A stretch of 7,693 nucleotides of DNA from Oscillospiraceae bacterium (GCA_019423445.1 JAHZBJ010000027.1:13913-21605), one strand, 5' to 3'; counted from the first letter of the stretch, positions 1-6,152 are shown. The notes: generated by a model from the sequence alone, not told the origin. Translations and numbers: made by a program.

Positions 1-47
1 TTCAGGGTCACTCCACCCAGGGAAACAGGTTCAAACAATTTGTTCAT
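1..47 (-). CDS. Old Yellow Enzyme-type NADH:flavin oxidoreductase, N-terminal fragment
   Basis: Only the first 15 codons lie in the window; the gene continues beyond base 1. The visible peptide MNKLFEPVSLGGVTL matches the usual opening of Old Yellow Enzyme-family FMN oxidoreductases (pattern K-L-F-E-P-x-x-L-G-x-x-x-L-K-N-R-I), TIM-barrel enzymes that reduce enones, enoates or similar substrates with NAD(P)H. I chose the ATG at 45-47 because a GAAAGGAG ribosome site (57-64 on the plus strand, read in reverse) sits 9 nt upstream. An in-frame ATG at 54-56 abuts that site directly and is therefore unlikely. The family call rests on a very short stretch. The flavin-binding and catalytic residues are outside the window, so the substrate cannot be judged. 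Confidence 0.55.
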   Translation of the reverse strand, partial: MNKLFEPVSLGGVTL

Positions 48-95
48 TTTGGGCATCTCCTTTCAGGCGGCATCCGCCTCAATCATTTAGCTGAC

Positions 96-108
96 TTTAT
101 CAGATAAA
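96..108. promoter_or_regulatory. Palindromic operator candidate TTTATCAGATAAA
   Basis: TTTATC-A-GATAAA is a perfect 13-bp palindrome covering the inferred transcription start of the oxidoreductase gene. A related half-site recurs exactly 78 bp away: the pattern GAC-N4-TCAGATAAAT is found at 93-109 and again at 171-187. A palindrome on the start site plus a second half-site upstream suggests a dimeric repressor, for example MarR or TetR type. No regulator gene is visible in the window, so the identity of the binder is unknown. Confidence 0.4.
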
Positions 109-111
109 TGG

Positions 112-139
112 ATTCTACCATCGACCTATGAAGAAACAA
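112..139 (-). promoter_or_regulatory. Candidate sigma-A promoter for the flavin oxidoreductase gene
   Basis: Read on the minus strand, a -10 TAGAAT (112-117) lies 16 nt from a weak -35 TTGTTT (134-139). Transcription would start near base 105, giving a leader of about 58 nt before the ATG at 47. The -10 is good and the -35 matches only three of six consensus bases. An alternative pair, TTGTCA (170-175) and TATTCT (145-150), has a poor 19-nt spacer. Confidence 0.35.
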
Positions 140-261
140 AAGATAGAATATGAACAAATTTTAAATATTTGACAAGGTCAGATAAATAGGGCTTGCCGGG
201 GAAGGGAAACCCTCCTGGTACCGGAGCGGCAAAAAGAAACGCCCTGATAGTGCCGGGGTAA

Positions 262-293
262 AGAAAAAGCCCTCCCAGTGTGGGGGAGGGCTT
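262..293 (-). terminator. Rho-independent terminator of the sortase gene
   Basis: On the minus strand, directly after the sortase stop codon, a perfect 10-bp stem (AAGCCCTCCC at 267-276 with its complement at 284-293) encloses a 7-nt loop. It is followed by a T-rich tail formed by bases 262-268. The remaining intergenic stretch to the oxidoreductase promoter (about 188-261) shows nothing else I can identify. Confidence 0.85.
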
Positions 294-299
294 GAGGGT

Positions 300-1415
300 T
301 CAGTAGACGTTCCAGGGGGAGAGACCAGTGGGATTTTCCTCCACATTGGCGGTGCGCAGGAGCGGTGCGCCCTTATCCACCAGCTTTGCCATGATGACAA
401 AGCGGTAGCCGTTGGGGTACGTGGGGACGATGCGCCGGTCACAGGTGGAGAGGGTGAGGATCTTGTCATCCTCAGTGACCTCCACGTCGGGGAAGTTGAA
501 GAGGGACTTATACCGGGCCTCTTCCACAATATCCAGGAACTGGCTGCTGGTAGGGTTGGGCTGGATGTAGTAGAAGTCGGTACGGGTGTGGAATACCGCG
601 AAGATCTCCCAGACCATGGGGTCCCCGTCGGCGGCGAACATGACATAGGGATTTTCCCGGCAGAAGTCGATGTTCTGATATCGTTTCAGCTCGGTGAAAT
701 GTTCATATTCCCGGCTGGCCTCCACCCCGCCGTCGGGGTTCTCGTCTTTGCTATGGCCGTACAGAACAATGTTTTGGGATTGATTTTCCCGGCCGCCGAA
801 GTGGTTGCGGTAGTCTGAGACAAGAGCGCCGTTGACGTCGGCGGCTTTGTATTCGTTATGCTTCAGGTAATAGGTGTTGTCAGTGGTCTGGAGCACAGGG
901 CTGTCCAGGGTGGTATGGGGGACAAAGAGCCAGCCCACAGTGTCGCTGTTGATGGCTTTCCATTCCTGGATTCCCTCCAGCATATCTTCTTTGATGTCCG
1001 CCCGGTTTCTTCCGTCCTCGTAGACCACGTAGGGAGTGCTGGAACCAGAAGAACTTTCCGGGGAAGTGGTTCCCGAAATGGGGGAGGCTTCCGTATCCTC
1101 CCGGATTACCTTTTCGTCGTCAAAGGGGTCTTCTTCCAGAGGGGCTTCTTCAGAGGCAGCTTGGGTGGGCGCCACCTCCTGGGAGGCGGATGGGGCAGAA
1201 GACTGAGGCTGGGGCTGGGATGCTTCTGCAATCTCCGCCGGGGCGGGAGCGGAAGGGAAGGAAGTTTCCGCTTCGGGGGGGTGGGATGCGCTTTGTACAG
1301 GACTTTGGGAAGCAGAGAGGTCCCCATGGGAAGAATCATTTTGGGAGCATCCCCCTGTAAAAAGCAGCGCCGCTGCGAAAATCCCAGCGGCAGAGCGTTT
1401 GATAGCATCTATCAT
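300..1415 (-). CDS. Class B sortase with lipoprotein-like N-terminus
   Basis: A 371-residue cysteine transpeptidase that would cleave a sorting motif in secreted proteins and attach them to peptidoglycan or to one another on the outer face of the membrane. Residues 1-23 form a signal segment: a charged start, a hydrophobic run and then FTGGC, a lipobox-like motif with Cys23. Residues 24-128 are a Ser/Pro/Ala/Glu-rich linker. Residues 130-346 are the sortase B domain, with catalytic His221 (YGHSKD), Cys325 (TLSTCD) and Arg338 (NGYRF). The ATG at 1413-1415 has an AAAGGAGG site 7 nt upstream. Class B sortases usually have an uncleaved N-terminal membrane helix and are about 220-290 residues long, so the linker and possible lipid anchor are unusual. 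Thr at lipobox position -3 is atypical, so simple membrane anchoring remains possible. No sorting-signal substrate is encoded in the window. Confidence 0.9.
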   Translation of the reverse strand: MIDAIKRSAAGIFAAALLFTGGCSQNDSSHGDLSASQSPVQSASHPPEAETSFPSAPAPAEIAEASQPQPQSSAPSASQEVAPTQAASEEAPLEEDPFDDEKVIREDTEASPISGTTSPESSSGSSTPYVVYEDGRNRADIKEDMLEGIQEWKAINSDTVGWLFVPHTTLDSPVLQTTDNTYYLKHNEYKAADVNGALVSDYRNHFGGRENQSQNIVLYGHSKDENPDGGVEASREYEHFTELKRYQNIDFCRENPYVMFAADGDPMVWEIFAVFHTRTDFYYIQPNPTSSQFLDIVEEARYKSLFNFPDVEVTEDDKILTLSTCDRRIVPTYPNGYRFVIMAKLVDKGAPLLRTANVEENPTGLSPWNVY

Positions 1416-1458
1416 GAGAATTCCTCCTTTTCACACACAACCTAAACAGCCCCCACAG

Positions 1459-1487
1459 GATAAAGCACCTGGCCCTTGCTCAGGCAA
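1459..1487 (-). promoter_or_regulatory. Weak candidate promoter for the sortase gene
   Basis: On the minus strand TTGCCT (1482-1487) and TTTATC (1459-1464) are 17 nt apart. The -35 matches four of six consensus bases and the -10 three of six. The 191-nt gap between the HAD gene stop and the sortase start fits independent transcription, but without a strong terminator after the HAD gene, read-through is also possible. Confidence 0.3.
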
Positions 1488-1606
1488 ACAGGCGGCAGAG
1501 AGGGACCCATTGATAAAGTGTGGAAAAAAAGATGATTTGATGCAGAAAATATGGAAAATTCTCACAGGATTTAAAGGGGATTATCCCATTTCCCAAGGAA
1601 ATGCTC

Positions 1607-2422
1607 TTACAACCCTTCCAGGAGACCCGGGAAGAAGTAGTCCACCGCCCGGGAAAGGGGGTTTTCCCCACAGGGGGAGGAAACGAACTTTACGGCGGAG
1701 AGGATCTCCGGGACAGCGGTGGCCGGGGCGGCGCTGAGACCCACCACAGAAAGCATTTCCTGGTCGTTATAGTTATCTCCCAGAGCCAGAACGTTTTCCA
1801 GATCCCAGCCCATGGTTCGGGCCATAGCCTGAAGGCCCCGGCCTTTGTTGACGCCGGGGGGATTGAAGTCCACCAGGAAGGAATCGGAGGAACAGATGGA
1901 CAGTTCCTCAGGGGAAAAGACTTTCTTGGCCTTGGCACAGACCGCCGGACCGTCGCAGCCTATGATCAGGATTTTCAGGATGTCCAGCTCCTCCAGGGGA
2001 GTCGCTGGGGAAATCAGTCCGTCCTCCTCCGGCCCCCGGAGCTCGTACCGGGAAATGTGACTGGCGCCGGGGCTGCGGCAGATTTTGTTGGGGGCGTGGA
2101 TGAGAAAGTCGTACCCCTCCTGGAACAGCCAGTCCATGAGACGGCTGGCGGTGCCATGGTCCATCAGGGTTGCTGAAAGGACTTTATCTTGGTCGAGGTC
2201 AAAGGAACAGCCGCCGTTGGCGCAGAGGACCAGGTGAACCCCCAGCTCCTCCGCCAGGGGGCGGCATCCGATGGGGGGCCTGCCAGTGCCGGGGACCACT
2301 GGTACTCCCAGTTCCAAGAGCCGCCGGATAGCGGCTCGATCCCTGGGACCCACCTTATGGTCGGGCCCCATGAGGCTGCCATCCAGGTCGGTGACCACCG
2401 CGTCAGGCATTGTTTTTTTCAT
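1607..2422 (-). CDS. Cof-type HAD-superfamily phosphatase
   Basis: A 271-residue cytosolic phosphohydrolase of the Cof (HAD IIB) group, which removes phosphate from sugar phosphates, FMN/PLP-like cofactors or similar small metabolites using an Asp nucleophile and Mg2+. All four HAD motifs are visible: motif I DLDGS with nucleophile Asp12 and acid/base Asp14, motif II Thr46 in GTGR, motif III Lys193, and motif IV GDNYND with Asp216 and Asp220. Between motifs II and III lies the large C2 cap that defines type IIB. Motif I has Ser where Thr is usual (DLDGT). The ATG at 2420-2422 is preceded by GGGAGGA about 9 nt upstream. An upstream in-frame ATG at 2518 would add 32 residues that lie over the thioesterase coding end and lack family similarity. 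The gene follows the thioesterase stop by 19 nt, so the two are probably co-transcribed. The specific substrate cannot be read from sequence. Confidence 0.9.
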   Translation of the reverse strand: MKKTMPDAVVTDLDGSLMGPDHKVGPRDRAAIRRLLELGVPVVPGTGRPPIGCRPLAEELGVHLVLCANGGCSFDLDQDKVLSATLMDHGTASRLMDWLFQEGYDFLIHAPNKICRSPGASHISRYELRGPEEDGLISPATPLEELDILKILIIGCDGPAVCAKAKKVFSPEELSICSSDSFLVDFNPPGVNKGRGLQAMARTMGWDLENVLALGDNYNDQEMLSVVGLSAAPATAVPEILSAVKFVSSPCGENPLSRAVDYFFPGLLEGL

Positions 2423-2441
2423 GGGTTCATTCCTCCCGATG

Positions 2442-2915
2442 TCAGTAATTTTCCTTCCGCCGCTGAGCCCGGAGCTGACGCCGGCGCTCTCCGGCTTCCC
2501 ATTCCCTGCGTTCCTCATCGGTTTCCAGGATCAGGCCGGGGACGGGAGCGGGGTGTTCCTGGCTGTCCAGAGCCACCATCACCAGATAGGCTCGGTTGAT
2601 GAGAGTGCGGTTGCCGGAGAGATCCTCCACAAAGCTGTCTACCCGAACCTCCATAGAGGTCTTTCCCACATGGGTCAGCTGGCCCACCAGGCACAGGGTG
2701 GAATCCACCCGGGCGGGGGAGCGGAACTGGAGATTGTCTATTGCGGCGGTGGTGACGTTGTGTTCACAGTGACGCCGGGCTACCACTCCCGCCACCACAT
2801 CGATCCATTCCAAAAGGCGGCCGCCAAAAAGCCGCCCATAACCGTTGATGTCCCGGGCCATGACGATCTGTACCTGCTGTGTCCGGGAATCGGAAACACG
2901 TTTTGCGTCCGGCAT
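2442..2915 (-). CDS. Hotdog-fold acyl-CoA thioesterase (YkhA/BACH type)
   Basis: A 157-residue cytosolic enzyme expected to hydrolyse acyl-CoA to free acid and CoA. The single hotdog domain carries the family signature NGYGRLFGGRLLEWID at residues 24-39: Asn24 and Gly27 before the central helix, LFGG at its start and Asp39 at its end. This is followed by the strand pattern A-I-D-N-L-Q-F-R-S-P (58-67) and GKTSMEV (84-90), both typical of the YkhA/YciA/BACH group. Length is normal for a single-domain bacterial member, which would oligomerise. The C-terminus (about 133-157) is a charged Arg/Glu-rich helix. The ATG at 2913-2915 has AAAAGGAG 7-8 nt upstream. The gene lies 48 nt after the DUF2461 gene and 19 nt before the HAD gene, with no terminator between them, consistent with one operon. 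Chain-length preference is unknown. Confidence 0.9.
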   Translation of the reverse strand: MPDAKRVSDSRTQQVQIVMARDINGYGRLFGGRLLEWIDVVAGVVARRHCEHNVTTAAIDNLQFRSPARVDSTLCLVGQLTHVGKTSMEVRVDSFVEDLSGNRTLINRAYLVMVALDSQEHPAPVPGLILETDEERREWEAGERRRQLRAQRRKENY

Positions 2916-2963
2916 AAGATTTCTCCTTTTTGTTTATTTGGTGTGATGACGGAAAACCGGGGG

Positions 2964-3680
2964 TCACCATTCCTCTTGGGGAAGCAGGGGGTGGGGCGCT
3001 TCAGCGCGGGCGGTGTCCTGGGCTTTCCAGAGGAGCTTATAGAAGGGCTCCAGGAGCCTCAGATCCTCCGCCACCTGCCGCCCCAGGTCAGGGGCGTAAA
3101 GAAAGGAGGGGTCGTTTCCCGTCCGGGTGAAATACAGATCCTTGCGGTTGACCCATTGGGAAAGGTCTGCCGGAGCCTCAGGGTGCTTGGGCCTCCGGTA
3201 CAGATCCCCTTCCATGATGAAGAGCTTCTGCCGGGCCATGGCGCGAACCGCACGGGAGGCTGTTTCATCCCTTTCCAGTACCAGGCGGCGGAAGGTTTCC
3301 ATCAGTTCCGGACCGGGGCAGTACCATCCACAGCCGTAAGAGTATCCCTCGGGGGAGAGGTCCAGGAACAGTTCCGGCACCGGCTGGAATCGCTCCCGCT
3401 TCTCCCGGTGGAAAGAGATCCACATGTGCTCCCGGAAGGCGGACTTGTCCCGGGAAAACCGGGTATCCCGGAAGATCCGGGAAATGGTTTTGCCCACCCG
3501 GGGCTGGGTCACCAGCAGGGGATCCATAGGGAGCAGGATAGGGGACATTTCCTCCACCAGCCCCCGGAGAGGCTCCAGAACCAGGCGGTTATAATCCTCC
3601 CGGTGATCTTCAAACCACCCCTTACTGTCGTGAAGGCGGGTCTCCACCAGAAAACTGAAAAATTCAGGGGTAACAGGCAT
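2964..3680 (-). CDS. DUF2461 family protein
   Basis: A 238-residue protein of the DUF2461 (TIGR02453) family, whose function is not established. Features typical of the family: an opening F-F-x-F-L (residues 7-11), the N-terminal motif GWFEDHREDY (21-30) where family members usually read N-x-R-x-W-F-x-x-x-R-x-x-Y, and the core SRIFRDTRFSRDKSAFREH (67-85). Length is within the usual 210-240 residues. There is no signal peptide or membrane segment, so it is probably cytosolic. The ATG at 3678-3680 has AAGGAG 9 nt upstream. It is the first gene of the leftward group with the thioesterase and the HAD phosphatase, behind a clear promoter. Co-transcription does not reveal its role. Confidence 0.88.
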   Translation of the reverse strand: MPVTPEFFSFLVETRLHDSKGWFEDHREDYNRLVLEPLRGLVEEMSPILLPMDPLLVTQPRVGKTISRIFRDTRFSRDKSAFREHMWISFHREKRERFQPVPELFLDLSPEGYSYGCGWYCPGPELMETFRRLVLERDETASRAVRAMARQKLFIMEGDLYRRPKHPEAPADLSQWVNRKDLYFTRTGNDPSFLYAPDLGRQVAEDLRLLEPFYKLLWKAQDTARAEAPHPLLPQEEW

Positions 3681-3704
3681 TGCAGCTCACTCCTTGGAAA
3701 GACG

Positions 3705-3728
3705 CCCTCCCCCATGGACGGGAGAGGG
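3705..3728 (-). other. 5'-leader hairpin of the DUF2461 operon
   Basis: On the minus strand CCCTCTCCC (3720-3728) pairs with GGGGGAGGG (3705-3713) over 9 bp, including one G-U pair, with a 6-nt loop. It sits at the extreme 5' end of the predicted transcript (start near 3732) and has no T-tract, so it is not a terminator. An mRNA-stabilising role would be plausible, but that is inference. Confidence 0.5.
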
Positions 3729-3738
3729 GTTCCGGATT

Positions 3739-3768
3739 ATTGTATCACAAACCCGCCAGCTTTGCCAC
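3739..3768 (-). promoter_or_regulatory. Promoter of the DUF2461-thioesterase-HAD operon
   Basis: On the minus strand a -10 TACAAT (3739-3744) lies 18 nt from a -35 GTGGCA (3763-3768, four of six consensus bases). It points at the DUF2461 gene, with a leader of about 52 nt, and lies back-to-back with the rightward promoter at 3788-3816. Confidence 0.6.
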
Positions 3769-3787
3769 CCGCCCTGGGGAAGGGGAG

Positions 3788-3816
3788 ATGACAAACCTGC
3801 CGGAGAGGGTTATAAT
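3788..3816 (+). promoter_or_regulatory. Strong sigma-A promoter for the Cys-rich small protein
   Basis: ATGACA (3788-3793, five of six -35 bases), a 17-nt spacer and a perfect -10 TATAAT (3811-3816). Transcription should start near 3823, about 50 nt before the ATG at 3874. It is among the best promoters in the window. Confidence 0.85.
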
Positions 3817-3873
3817 AGGAAAACATCCCAGTACTGAGCTGGAACCAATCTGACAACAGGAGAAGAAAAACCG

Positions 3874-4089
3874 ATGGAAAAGCTGAGCGGATTTTGTACC
3901 TGCGCCGACCCGGCGTGCCCCATGCATCCTGTCAATCACCAAAAAGGGTGCTCTCCCTGTGTGGCCAAATGTCTCAGAGAACGGGAGATCCCCAGCTGCT
4001 TTTTCAATCTTCTGGGGCTGGAGGAAAAACCCCAGGGATACACCTTTGAGGACTTTGCTGAAATGGTGTTGGGGAAGGCAAACCGTTGA
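3874..4089 (+). CDS. Small Cys-rich protein, DUF6485-like
   Basis: A 71-residue protein with seven Cys (8, 10, 15, 26, 29, 33, 42) and two His (18, 22). The spacing resembles the small DUF6485 family as I recall it: C-x-C-x4-C near the N-terminus, G-C-x-x-C-x-x-x-C in the middle, and then E-I-P-x-C-F-F. The Cys/His pattern suggests a structural metal site (Zn or Fe-S), which is inference. There is no signal peptide or membrane segment. The C-terminal 25 residues (YTFEDFAEMVL) look like an amphipathic helix. The start is supported by CAGGAG 11 nt upstream, a slightly long spacing, and by the strong promoter. It stands alone: divergent from the DUF2461 operon and separated from the downstream transporter gene by 188 nt with its own promoter. 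Function is not known. Confidence 0.8.
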   Translation: MEKLSGFCTCADPACPMHPVNHQKGCSPCVAKCLREREIPSCFFNLLGLEEKPQGYTFEDFAEMVLGKANR

Positions 4090-4132
4090 CACCGCCAAAA
4101 CCGCCTGCATCCTGCGCGGGATGGCTTTTGGG

Positions 4133-4151
4133 ACATCTATGGGATGTTTTT
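4133..4151 (+). terminator. Weak terminator after the Cys-rich protein gene
   Basis: ACATC (4133-4137) and GATGT (4143-4147) form a 5-bp stem with a 5-nt loop, running into TTTTT (4147-4151). The stem is short. A second 5-bp hairpin (CATCC/GGATG) lies just before it at about 4118-4133. Together they could stop transcription, but this is a weak call. Confidence 0.35.
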
Positions 4152-4192
4152 CATGGCTCCTGGCATTTTTCTCGATAAAAGAAGGAAAAGAT

Positions 4193-4221
4193 TTGCATTC
4201 CCGGGTGGTTTGATGTATCAT
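4193..4221 (+). promoter_or_regulatory. Candidate promoter for the CDF transporter gene
   Basis: TTGCAT (4193-4198), exactly 17 nt, then TATCAT (4216-4221, five of six -10 bases). Transcription would start near 4228, leaving a 50-nt leader that contains the AAGGAGG ribosome site. I saw no metal-responsive riboswitch or clear operator there. Confidence 0.5.
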
Positions 4222-4277
4222 AAAAGTTCTGAATTAAGTATTTTTGGAAGGCTTTTGTGGTAAGGAGGCAGGGAATC

Positions 4278-5432
4278 GTGACAGAATTCCTTATCAGGCG
4301 TTTTGCCGCCGGGGATGATATGGAGCAGATGCGGCAGCGGTGCGGAAAACTGGGTGGGGTAGTAGGCATCCTGGTAAATCTCCTCCTATCGGGAGGGAAG
4401 CTGGCAGCGGGGCTTTTGGCCGGAAGTGTGGCCATCACTGCTGACGCCGTCAACAATCTTTCTGATGCGGGTTCCTCTGTGATCTCCCTGGTGAGTTTCC
4501 GTCTGGCGGCGCGCCCCGCTGACAAAGAGCATCCTTTCGGCCACGCCCGGATTGAATATGTAGCTTCCATGATTGTGGCGGGGCTGATCCTCCTCTTGGG
4601 GGTGGAACTGCTGCGTTCCTCGGTGGAGAGGATTATCACCCCGGAAGAGACGGCCTTTTCCTGGCTTACCGTAGGGGTCCTTGTCTTTTCCATCCTGATG
4701 AAGCTTTGGCTGTATCATTTCAATATCACCATGGGCCGGCGTATTGGTTCCCAGCTGATGGAAGCCACTGCCGCCGACAGCCTTTCCGATGTCCTGGCTA
4801 CCGGGGGCGTCCTCCTTTCCACCATTCTTAGTCCCCTGCTGGGGGTCCCTCTGGATGGGTGGATGGGCCTTGTGGTGGCGGCCTTTATCCTCCGCTCGGG
4901 GATAGGGATTATCCGGGAGGCTTTGGACAAGATCCTGGGAGAGGCCCCTACTGGGGAGCTGGTCCGGGAGATTGAAGATTATGTGCGTTCCTATGACGGG
5001 GTTGTGGACTGCCACGACCTGGTGGTCCACAACTACGGCCCGGGGCGGTGCTTCGCATCGGTCCACGCGGAGGTGCCTGCCAGCTCAGATATTATGGCCA
5101 GCCACGACGTTATCGATAATATTGAACGGGATATCTTCCGGGATAAGAATATCCACCTGGTGATCCATATGGATCCTGTGGTGGTGGACGATGCCGATGT
5201 AGACCGGCGCCGGGAACAGGTGCGTCAGGTACTGGCGGGAATCGGGGGAGAGCTTTCCTTCCACGATTTCCGTATGGTGAGCGGGCCCACCCATACCAAC
5301 ATGATCTTCGACGTGGTGGCGCCCTTTGGTTTCCCCCTCAGCGATGAACAGCTCTGTCAACGAATCCAGGAGGGAGCCCGGGCTCTGGACCCGACCCTTT
5401 ACACAGTAGTCACAGTGGACCGTCAGGGCTGA
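4278..5432 (+). CDS. Cation diffusion facilitator metal-efflux transporter, probably Mn-type
   Basis: A 384-residue inner-membrane divalent-cation/H+ antiporter. The N-terminal part (about 25-215) has the six-helix CDF domain. TM2 carries N59-x-x-x-D63 in ADAVNNLSD and TM5 carries D167-x-x-x-D171 in ADSLSD. Zn-transporting CDFs usually have His in these sites, whereas Asn/Asp combinations are typical of the Mn-CDF branch (MntE-like), so Mn2+ (perhaps Fe2+) is the likelier substrate. The loop GKLGG...HPFGHARIEY is typical of the family. Residues about 222-300 form the cytosolic dimerisation domain, ending in H297-M-D299. About 80 further residues form a second small domain, seen in many clostridial relatives. 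The GTG at 4278 is preferred because AAGGAGG (4262-4268) is 9 nt upstream; the in-frame GTG at 4257 lies before that site. The gene is probably monocistronic and converges on lexA. Confidence 0.92.
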   Translation: MTEFLIRRFAAGDDMEQMRQRCGKLGGVVGILVNLLLSGGKLAAGLLAGSVAITADAVNNLSDAGSSVISLVSFRLAARPADKEHPFGHARIEYVASMIVAGLILLLGVELLRSSVERIITPEETAFSWLTVGVLVFSILMKLWLYHFNITMGRRIGSQLMEATAADSLSDVLATGGVLLSTILSPLLGVPLDGWMGLVVAAFILRSGIGIIREALDKILGEAPTGELVREIEDYVRSYDGVVDCHDLVVHNYGPGRCFASVHAEVPASSDIMASHDVIDNIERDIFRDKNIHLVIHMDPVVVDDADVDRRREQVRQVLAGIGGELSFHDFRMVSGPTHTNMIFDVVAPFGFPLSDEQLCQRIQEGARALDPTLYTVVTVDRQG

Positions 5433-5439
5433 TGCGGAG

Positions 5440-5483
5440 AAAAGCGCCTGGGAAAACCCAAAGGGGTTTTCCCAGGCGCTTTT
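5440..5483. terminator. Bidirectional terminator between the CDF transporter gene and lexA
   Basis: A perfect 20-bp inverted repeat (5440-5459 with 5464-5483) around a 4-nt AAAG loop. Four A residues begin the left arm and four T residues end the right arm, so it reads as an intrinsic terminator in both directions. It lies 7 nt after the transporter stop and 21 nt after the end of lexA (on its strand), serving both convergent genes. Confidence 0.95.
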
Positions 5484-5504
5484 GGTTTGAACGGAAGGAC
5501 GGGG

Positions 5505-6092
5505 TTATTCATATTCCCGCATCAGGGCGATTACCCGGCCCAGAATGGAGACAGAGTTCACGATAATGGGATCCATGGTGTCATTTTCCGGCTGGAGGCG
5601 GTAATGTCCGTTCTCCTTATAAAATCGTTTGACAGTGGCTTCATCCTCCACCAGGGCCACCACAATCTGGCCGTTTTCGGCTGTGGGGGTCTTCTGGATG
5701 ATGACGATGTCCCCGTCCAGAATGCCGGCCTTGATCATGCTTTCCCCCCGGACCCGCAATGCAAAGAGATCGCTGGAGCGCAGGCCCTTGCTTCGGAAGG
5801 GAATGTACCCCTCCACCTCCTCCACTGCCAGAATGGGCTGGCCGGCGGTGACGGTGCCCACAAGGGGGACACGGAGGTTCCTGTCATCCGGGAGGGTGAT
5901 GGCGCGATTCATATGGTTTCCCTTCTCGATAAGGCCGTGTTCCTGCAGCTCACCCAGATATTTGTGGGCGGTGGAAGTGGATTTGATGCCCAGAGCGGCG
6001 CAGATCTCCCGCACCGATGGGGGAAATCCTTCGTCAATGCGTTCCCGGATATACTCCAGGATCTGAAGGGCTTTGGGATTCAGGTCGGCCAT
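5505..6092 (-). CDS. lexA: LexA repressor, SOS regulator
   Basis: A 195-residue transcriptional repressor that blocks DNA-repair genes until RecA filaments on damaged DNA trigger its self-cleavage. Residues 1-65 form the winged helix-turn-helix domain, with the family motif PPSVREICAALGIKSTSTAHKYL (24-46). Then come the cleavage site Ala83-Gly84 (VTAGQP), catalytic Ser118 in RGESM and catalytic Lys155 in ATVKRF, followed by the S24-type C-terminal dimerisation domain. All residues needed for autoproteolysis are present and the length is normal for Gram-positive LexA. The ATG at 6090-6092 has AAGGAGG 8 nt upstream. The gene is probably monocistronic, with its own strong promoter overlapped by a LexA-box candidate, implying autoregulation. 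Confidence 0.97.
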   Translation of the reverse strand: MADLNPKALQILEYIRERIDEGFPPSVREICAALGIKSTSTAHKYLGELQEHGLIEKGNHMNRAITLPDDRNLRVPLVGTVTAGQPILAVEEVEGYIPFRSKGLRSSDLFALRVRGESMIKAGILDGDIVIIQKTPTAENGQIVVALVEDEATVKRFYKENGHYRLQPENDTMDPIIVNSVSILGRVIALMREYE

Positions 6093-6124
6093 GGGTGGTA
6101 CCTCCTTCGGAGTTTACAGGCAGG

Positions 6125-6140
6125 AGCCGGAAAACCGGCT
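6125..6140 (-). other. Small hairpin in the lexA 5' leader
   Basis: AGCCGG and CCGGCT (6 bp, 4-nt loop) lie between the predicted lexA start site (near 6146) and its ribosome site. On the minus strand the loop is TTTT. The hairpin lacks a following T-tract, so it is not a terminator. Its role is unknown. Confidence 0.4.
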
Positions 6141-6152
6141 GGATACGGGCTC

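Noticed and set aside
332..343. NPTG in the sortase C-terminal tail as a sorting signal
   Set aside because: There is no following hydrophobic segment or positively charged tail, so it is not a cell-wall sorting signal.
858..1445. Open frame of 195 codons on the plus strand across the sortase gene
   Set aside because: It is antisense to an intact sortase with catalytic residues, has a composition typical of a GC-rich shadow frame (Gly/Arg/Phe runs) and no ribosome site.
1588..1602. Hairpin ATTTCC/GGAAAT after the HAD phosphatase stop as a terminator
   Set aside because: It has only 6 bp with a 3-nt loop and no T-tract follows on the minus strand; too weak to call.
2423..2518. N-terminal extension of the HAD phosphatase from the ATG at 2518
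   Set aside because: The 32 extra residues lie over the thioesterase coding end and lack family similarity, and the ATG at 2422 has a proper ribosome site.
2271..3791. Open frame of 506 codons on the plus strand
   Set aside because: It is antisense to three genes (HAD phosphatase, thioesterase, DUF2461) that each show family motifs and ribosome sites; the plus-strand translation shows no domain and is rich in Pro, Gly and His as expected of a shadow.
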